The notes below the pieces were generated by a model that saw only the letters and a program-made list of their open reading frames with translations, searched no databases and was not told where the DNA came from. Positions 60,668 to 64,000 of a stretch of DNA of 64,000 nucleotides are shown in pieces (position 1 is the first letter of the stretch; each line of letters begins with the position of its first letter). The position numbers were made by a program, and so were the translations under genes. The stretch comes from Neckera pumila (taxonomy: Eukaryota; Streptophyta; Bryopsida; Hypnales; Neckeraceae), in assembly GCA_963969595.1 (NCBI GenBank), contig OZ018415.1, positions 806,001 to 870,000 on the forward strand, in the 5' to 3' direction.

Positions 60668-61134
60668 CTGTGTTTATGCATGGGTCGGGTTATATTTTTT
60701 GATCACTTGCTAGCTTGTGAAGGGGACTTTTTGGCACCAATAGAAGTCTTTAGCCCTACAACCAATGATTGTGGAAAATAAATTGTATTCTAATTCAATC
60801 ATGACAATCTAAAAACCCTATTCCATTTTTAAAAAATTGAAAAAATAAGAAATTAACCTTGTATTCATAATGTGCTCTAGCTATGCTTGTGTAAGGGTCA
60901 AGTGTTTTTTTGGATCACTTGCTAGGGTGTGAGGGGGATCCTTGGCACCAAAGGGAGCCCCCCAACCTTCCACCTAGTGATCAAGATTCAAGACACAATA
61001 AATTTGTACTTTAGCTCAATTAAGATGATGTGTAGGATTCGTGCTTTTAGAAGGCTAGGTTTTAGGGTTCTTGATCACGTACTAGGGTGTAACAAGTTCT
61101 CCTCGAAACCGAAGAGAGGCCTTGCGTTGCGGGA
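60668..61134 (+). repeat. left arm of a large inverted repeat
   Basis: Read left to right it matches the reverse complement of 61855-62305 over about 430 bp: ATGCATGGGTCGGGTTATAT, then GATCACTTGCTAGCTTGTGA, then AATTGAAAAAATAAGAAATT, then GGGTCAAGTGTTTTTTTGGA, then TTGATCACGTACTAGGGTGT. It contains three palindromic modules, each with a GATCACTTGCTAGGG-type end and a TTGGCACCAA or equivalent centre. Confidence 0.8.
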
Positions 61135-61339
61135 AAAATAAAATAAAATAAAATAAAATAAAATAAAATAAAATAAAATAAAATAAAATAAAATAAAATA
61201 AAATAAAATAAAATAAAATAAAATAAAATAAAATAAAATAAAATAAAATAAAATAAAATAAAATAAAATAAAATAAAATAAAATAAAATAAAATAAAATA
61301 AAATAAAATAAAATAAAATAAAATAAAATAAAATAAAAT
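61135..61339. repeat. (AAAAT) pentanucleotide microsatellite, 41 units
   Basis: The array is an uninterrupted run of 41 AAAAT units. It sits at the centre of a local palindrome: TTGCGTTGCGGGAA on its left and TTCCCGCGACGCGGGG on its right are diverged inverted copies, as are the longer flanks 61064-61134 and 61346-61417. On the minus strand it creates spurious FILFY-repeat ORFs. Confidence 0.95.
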
Positions 61340-61854
61340 AAAAAATTCCCGCGACGCGGGGCTTCTCCTCGGCTTTGAGGAGAACCCATCACATCCTAGT
61401 AAGTGATCAAGAAAAAACAAGATTTTTATTTTAGTTTTTTTTTTTTTAAAAATTTGAGGATAAACTTAGCTTTACATCTAAATGTGTTCAAATTGTGCTT
61501 ATACAAGAGTCAAGTGTTTTTTCGGATCACTTGCTAGGGTATGAGGGAGACCTCTTGGCGCCAAAGGGAATCCCAGTTTCCCAACCAATGATCAAGACAG
61601 AATAACTTTGAACTATAGAATACAAATTTTGTTTTTTCTTGATCACTTACTAGGATGTGACGGGTTCCCCTTGGCGCCGAGAGGAGCCTCGCGTTGCGGA
61701 GGGAAAAGAAACAAAAAACAAACAAAAGCTTTTATTTTTATTTTTTGAGGACAAGGTAATTCCCCTTGGCGCCAAGGGGAGCCCCGCATCGCGGAGGAAA
61801 AAGAAAAAGAAATAAACAAAAGCTTTTATTTTTATTTTTTGAGGGCAAAGTAAC
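61340..61854. repeat. central palindromic modules of the inverted-repeat cluster
   Basis: Contains a third copy of the arm sequence in left-arm orientation (61500-61690: GAGTCAAGTGTTTTTTCGGA, then TTGGCGCCAAAGGG, then GATCACTTACTAGGATGTGA). After it come two near-identical GC-rich cores, CCCCTTGGCGCCAAGGGGAG and CCCCTCGGCGCCAAGG, each about 100 bp apart and separated by AAAGCTTTTATTTTTATTTT. Confidence 0.75.
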
Positions 61855-62305
61855 TCCCCTCGGCGCCAAGGAACCCCGCACTCCATAGCAAGTGATCATG
61901 AATCCTAAAACCAGGCCTTTACAAAAGCACAAATCCTACACATCAATTTAATTGAGCTAGAATACAAATTTATCATGTCTTGAATCTTGATCACTAGCTG
62001 GGAGGTTGGAGGGCTCCCTACGGCGCCAAGGAGTCCCCCTCACACCCTAGTAAGTGATCCAAAAGAACACTTGACCCTTGCACATGCATAGCTAGAGTAC
62101 ATTTTAAATACAAGGTTAATTTCTTATTTTTTCAATTTTTTTAAAATGGAATAGGATTTGTAGAATGTTATGATTGAATTAGAATACAATTAGTTTTCCT
62201 CAATCATTGGTTGCGGGGCTAGAGACTCCTATTGGCGCCAAAAAGTCCCCTTCACAAGCTAGCAAGTGATCAAGAAATATAACCCGACCCATGCATAAGC
62301 TTAAT
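61855..62305 (-). repeat. right arm of a large inverted repeat
   Basis: This is the reverse complement of 60668-61100. Landmarks in plus orientation: CATAGCAAGTGATCATGAAT, TTTAATTGAGCTAGAATACA, CCCTAGTAAGTGATCC, TCTTATTTTTTCAATTTTTT and GCTAGCAAGTGATCAAGAAA. GGCGCC cores are kept here where the left arm has GGCACC, so the right arm preserves the palindromic centre better. Confidence 0.8.
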
Positions 62306-62429
62306 TGATTCAAGACTGTTCTTAAATACGGTATCTTTTCTCCCATTTTTTTGGATTTATTTCTTTTATTTTGATTGCCTTTCAATTTGAAATGGATTTT
62401 TTTATCAAGCAAATATTTCTATAAAGAGA

Positions 62430-63230
62430 TTGCGAGATCAAACCAAGAGTAGGGTGATTTATCTTTTAAGGTCGAGAGGTAACTTGACCGCTTGTTTACT
62501 AGATCCAAAACAGCAGCACTATGTGAAGTCTATTGACATTTTTGAATCAAACTGGGGAGAAGGTAACTTGTTTTGGGGGGTTGAGAGGTGCCTTCTTAGC
62601 CTACTAAAGGGATCAAAATTTGTAGCACCATACAATATCCAAAGAAATGTCACTCTCAGGATTTTTAGAAATTTTGTTGTAGGCCTCATCACATTATTTC
62701 TCTTGCAAGGATTGAATGTTGATGCCATCATGAAGCCTATCCAAAATAGATCCTACAAATGGTTGTAGCAATTGGAAGTTTGACGTAATGATTTGTTTGT
62801 CACCACTTGTGATGATTGCATTTGAGCCTTCATATACATAACAAATTATTGAACATTCTTCAATGGCAGAACATCAGGATCAGATCCATCTAAGGAAGAG
62901 CTGAAGTTAAGAGGCGCTAGATGCAATGGTAATTTGAAGAAGATTGTAAAGGCATTGAATGTCTTTTTTGGAGCATCTAATGTTGCAATGCATATTCCAA
63001 ACTTGCAGGATGAAGAGGTATTTGGCAGTAATAAGCTCAAACTTGACCTCCTATTTGTTTGGATGGTGACTCCCATTGACTGGATAAAATGAATTTTTCT
63101 TAGCCAAGAGTACTGACTTGGTCCACACGCACACCTACAAAGTTTTGTGAGGAAGCAGAGAAGGTGGCTAACTTTGAACAAGTTTTACATGTCACTACCA
63201 CATTGGGGAGCAATGGTAACACTTTACAAT
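62430..63230. pseudogene. open segments of unknown origin
   Basis: On the plus strand 62430-62768 is open for 112 codons (SNWGEGNLFWGVERCLLSLL; LLQGLNVDAIMKPIQNRSYK). After an interruption a second frame at about 62870-63090 reads GARCNGNLKKIVKALNVFFG. The peptides look somewhat protein-like but no motif is certain. They may be exons of a decayed transposon gene. Confidence 0.2.
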
Positions 63231-64000
63231 AGCATATTGCGAGATTGTCCCACATGTTGAATTGCAAATGTTAAGCCCAATAGCAAGGATCAAACATCAC
63301 AAAAGGATGAAAAGACATTCTAGCTCCAATATACCATGGTAGAAAGAAATAGTATAGCGGAAATAAAGATATTATGACAAATTTTTGGTTTTGCCCAAAT
63401 AATATTCATCATTGTATTCAAGGCTCTAAATGCGCTTGGATAATTGACTAGTCTAAAGTACTAGACATTTGGCCTATACAAATGGACATTAATGAGGGTC
63501 TCCAAATGAAGGTCTTTTTATATATGCAGAAGTCTAAAAATCTATGAATGCTTGTGATCTGAGTTTGAAATAATTTTGACTAAAGTTACACATGTAGTTG
63601 CAAAAGTGTCAATTTCTCTTTGAACAAATATTGTAATTATTTTATGGAATGTTCTTTACAACCTTCTTTCCATTTTTATTCATTTTTCACATCTAAATTG
63701 TTTTTCATCTTCACAATATATTTCCAATATCATAGGCAATATAAAAAGTAACAACCCTAATACAAGTAGTATATATCCATAGTAATAGGTCCACAATAAT
63801 ATAGGTCCTAAAATACAAGAAACCAAAAATATTGACAACTTTTTTTGGTAACTACCCTTTTTCCTGATATTATTGAATTTTATATAGTTTTTTTAAAATT
63901 TGGAGCTCACTGCTCACATAATACCCGCTCACTGCTCACAGGCTCACAAACTAACACCGTTGCATTCTTTTCTAGAAGCCCAAGCCATGATACTTGCTTA
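63231..64000. other. intergenic DNA with inverted GCTCACAG motif at the end
   Basis: GCTCACTGCTCACA, GCTCACTGCTCACAGGCTCA and TAACACCGTTGCATTCTTTT at 63904-63980 are the inverse of the GTGAGCCTG motif at 58857-58922. The flank TTGCATTCTTTTCTAG (from about 63959) closely matches TTGCATCCTTTTCTAG just left of 58862. Confidence 0.4.

Noticed and set aside
61075..61420. ORFs with FILFY repeats on the minus strand
   Set aside because: Pure translation of the AAAAT microsatellite; not a protein.
59640..62305. Regularly repeated palindromes resembling a CRISPR array
   Set aside because: Plant nuclear DNA, units in both orientations with uneven spacing and diverged sequence; no cas genes.
1..64000. 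tRNA, rRNA, snRNA genes and LTR retrotransposons
   Set aside because: I looked for conserved tRNA box-B-like sequences, long direct terminal repeats and reverse transcriptase or integrase motifs and found none I could support by eye. A dedicated scan could still find short RNAs.

Overview
This is nuclear DNA of a land plant (streptophyte). Three protein genes show it: a plant-type Hsp110/HSP70-14/15 chaperone, a KIN17 zinc-finger protein, and a complete glucan synthase-like (callose synthase) gene of the GSL8/GSL10 class with 50 short exons and canonical GT-AG introns. A DD39D plant mariner-like transposase, Stowaway ends and CACTA-type miniature elements also fit a plant. The species cannot be fixed from the sequence. 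The short introns and long AT-rich spacers would suit a non-seed plant such as a bryophyte, but that is a guess.

Layout. 1-14.1 kb is AT-rich intergenic DNA full of transposon debris: a mariner pseudogene (4266-5813) split by a CACTA-type MITE, a cluster of decayed TTAA-flanked elements (5820-8475), further TTAA elements, an AT-rich minisatellite and a 35-base poly-C run. 14.9-17.4 kb is an intronless, GC-rich Hsp110 gene on the minus strand. 17.4-22.0 kb is intergenic. 22.0-24.3 kb is the three-exon KIN17 gene on the plus strand, with telo-box repeats and an upstream ORF. 24.3-35.7 kb is intergenic and contains more TTAA elements, one of them nested inside another. 35.76-54.58 kb is the GSL8/10 callose synthase on the minus strand. 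All 50 exons join in frame to 1973 codons plus a stop. A 60-codon ORF with a hydrophobic C-terminus lies upstream of it (55745-55927). 55.9-64 kb is intergenic, with a CACTA-type MITE, degenerate ORF pieces and, at 59.6-62.3 kb, an unusual cluster of palindromic modules arranged as tandem and inverted repeats around a 41-unit (AAAAT) array.

The genes do not form a pathway. Hsp110 is a cytosolic chaperone co-factor, KIN17 a nuclear nucleic-acid binding protein, and GSL8/10 a plasma-membrane or cell-plate callose synthase. The most unusual content is the repeat fraction. At least a dozen elements start and end with TTAA and mostly have CCC-type termini. This pattern matches piggyBac-like target choice, which is not one of the usual plant MITE classes. 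The palindromic cluster at 59.6-62.3 kb is the other item I could not assign to a known family.
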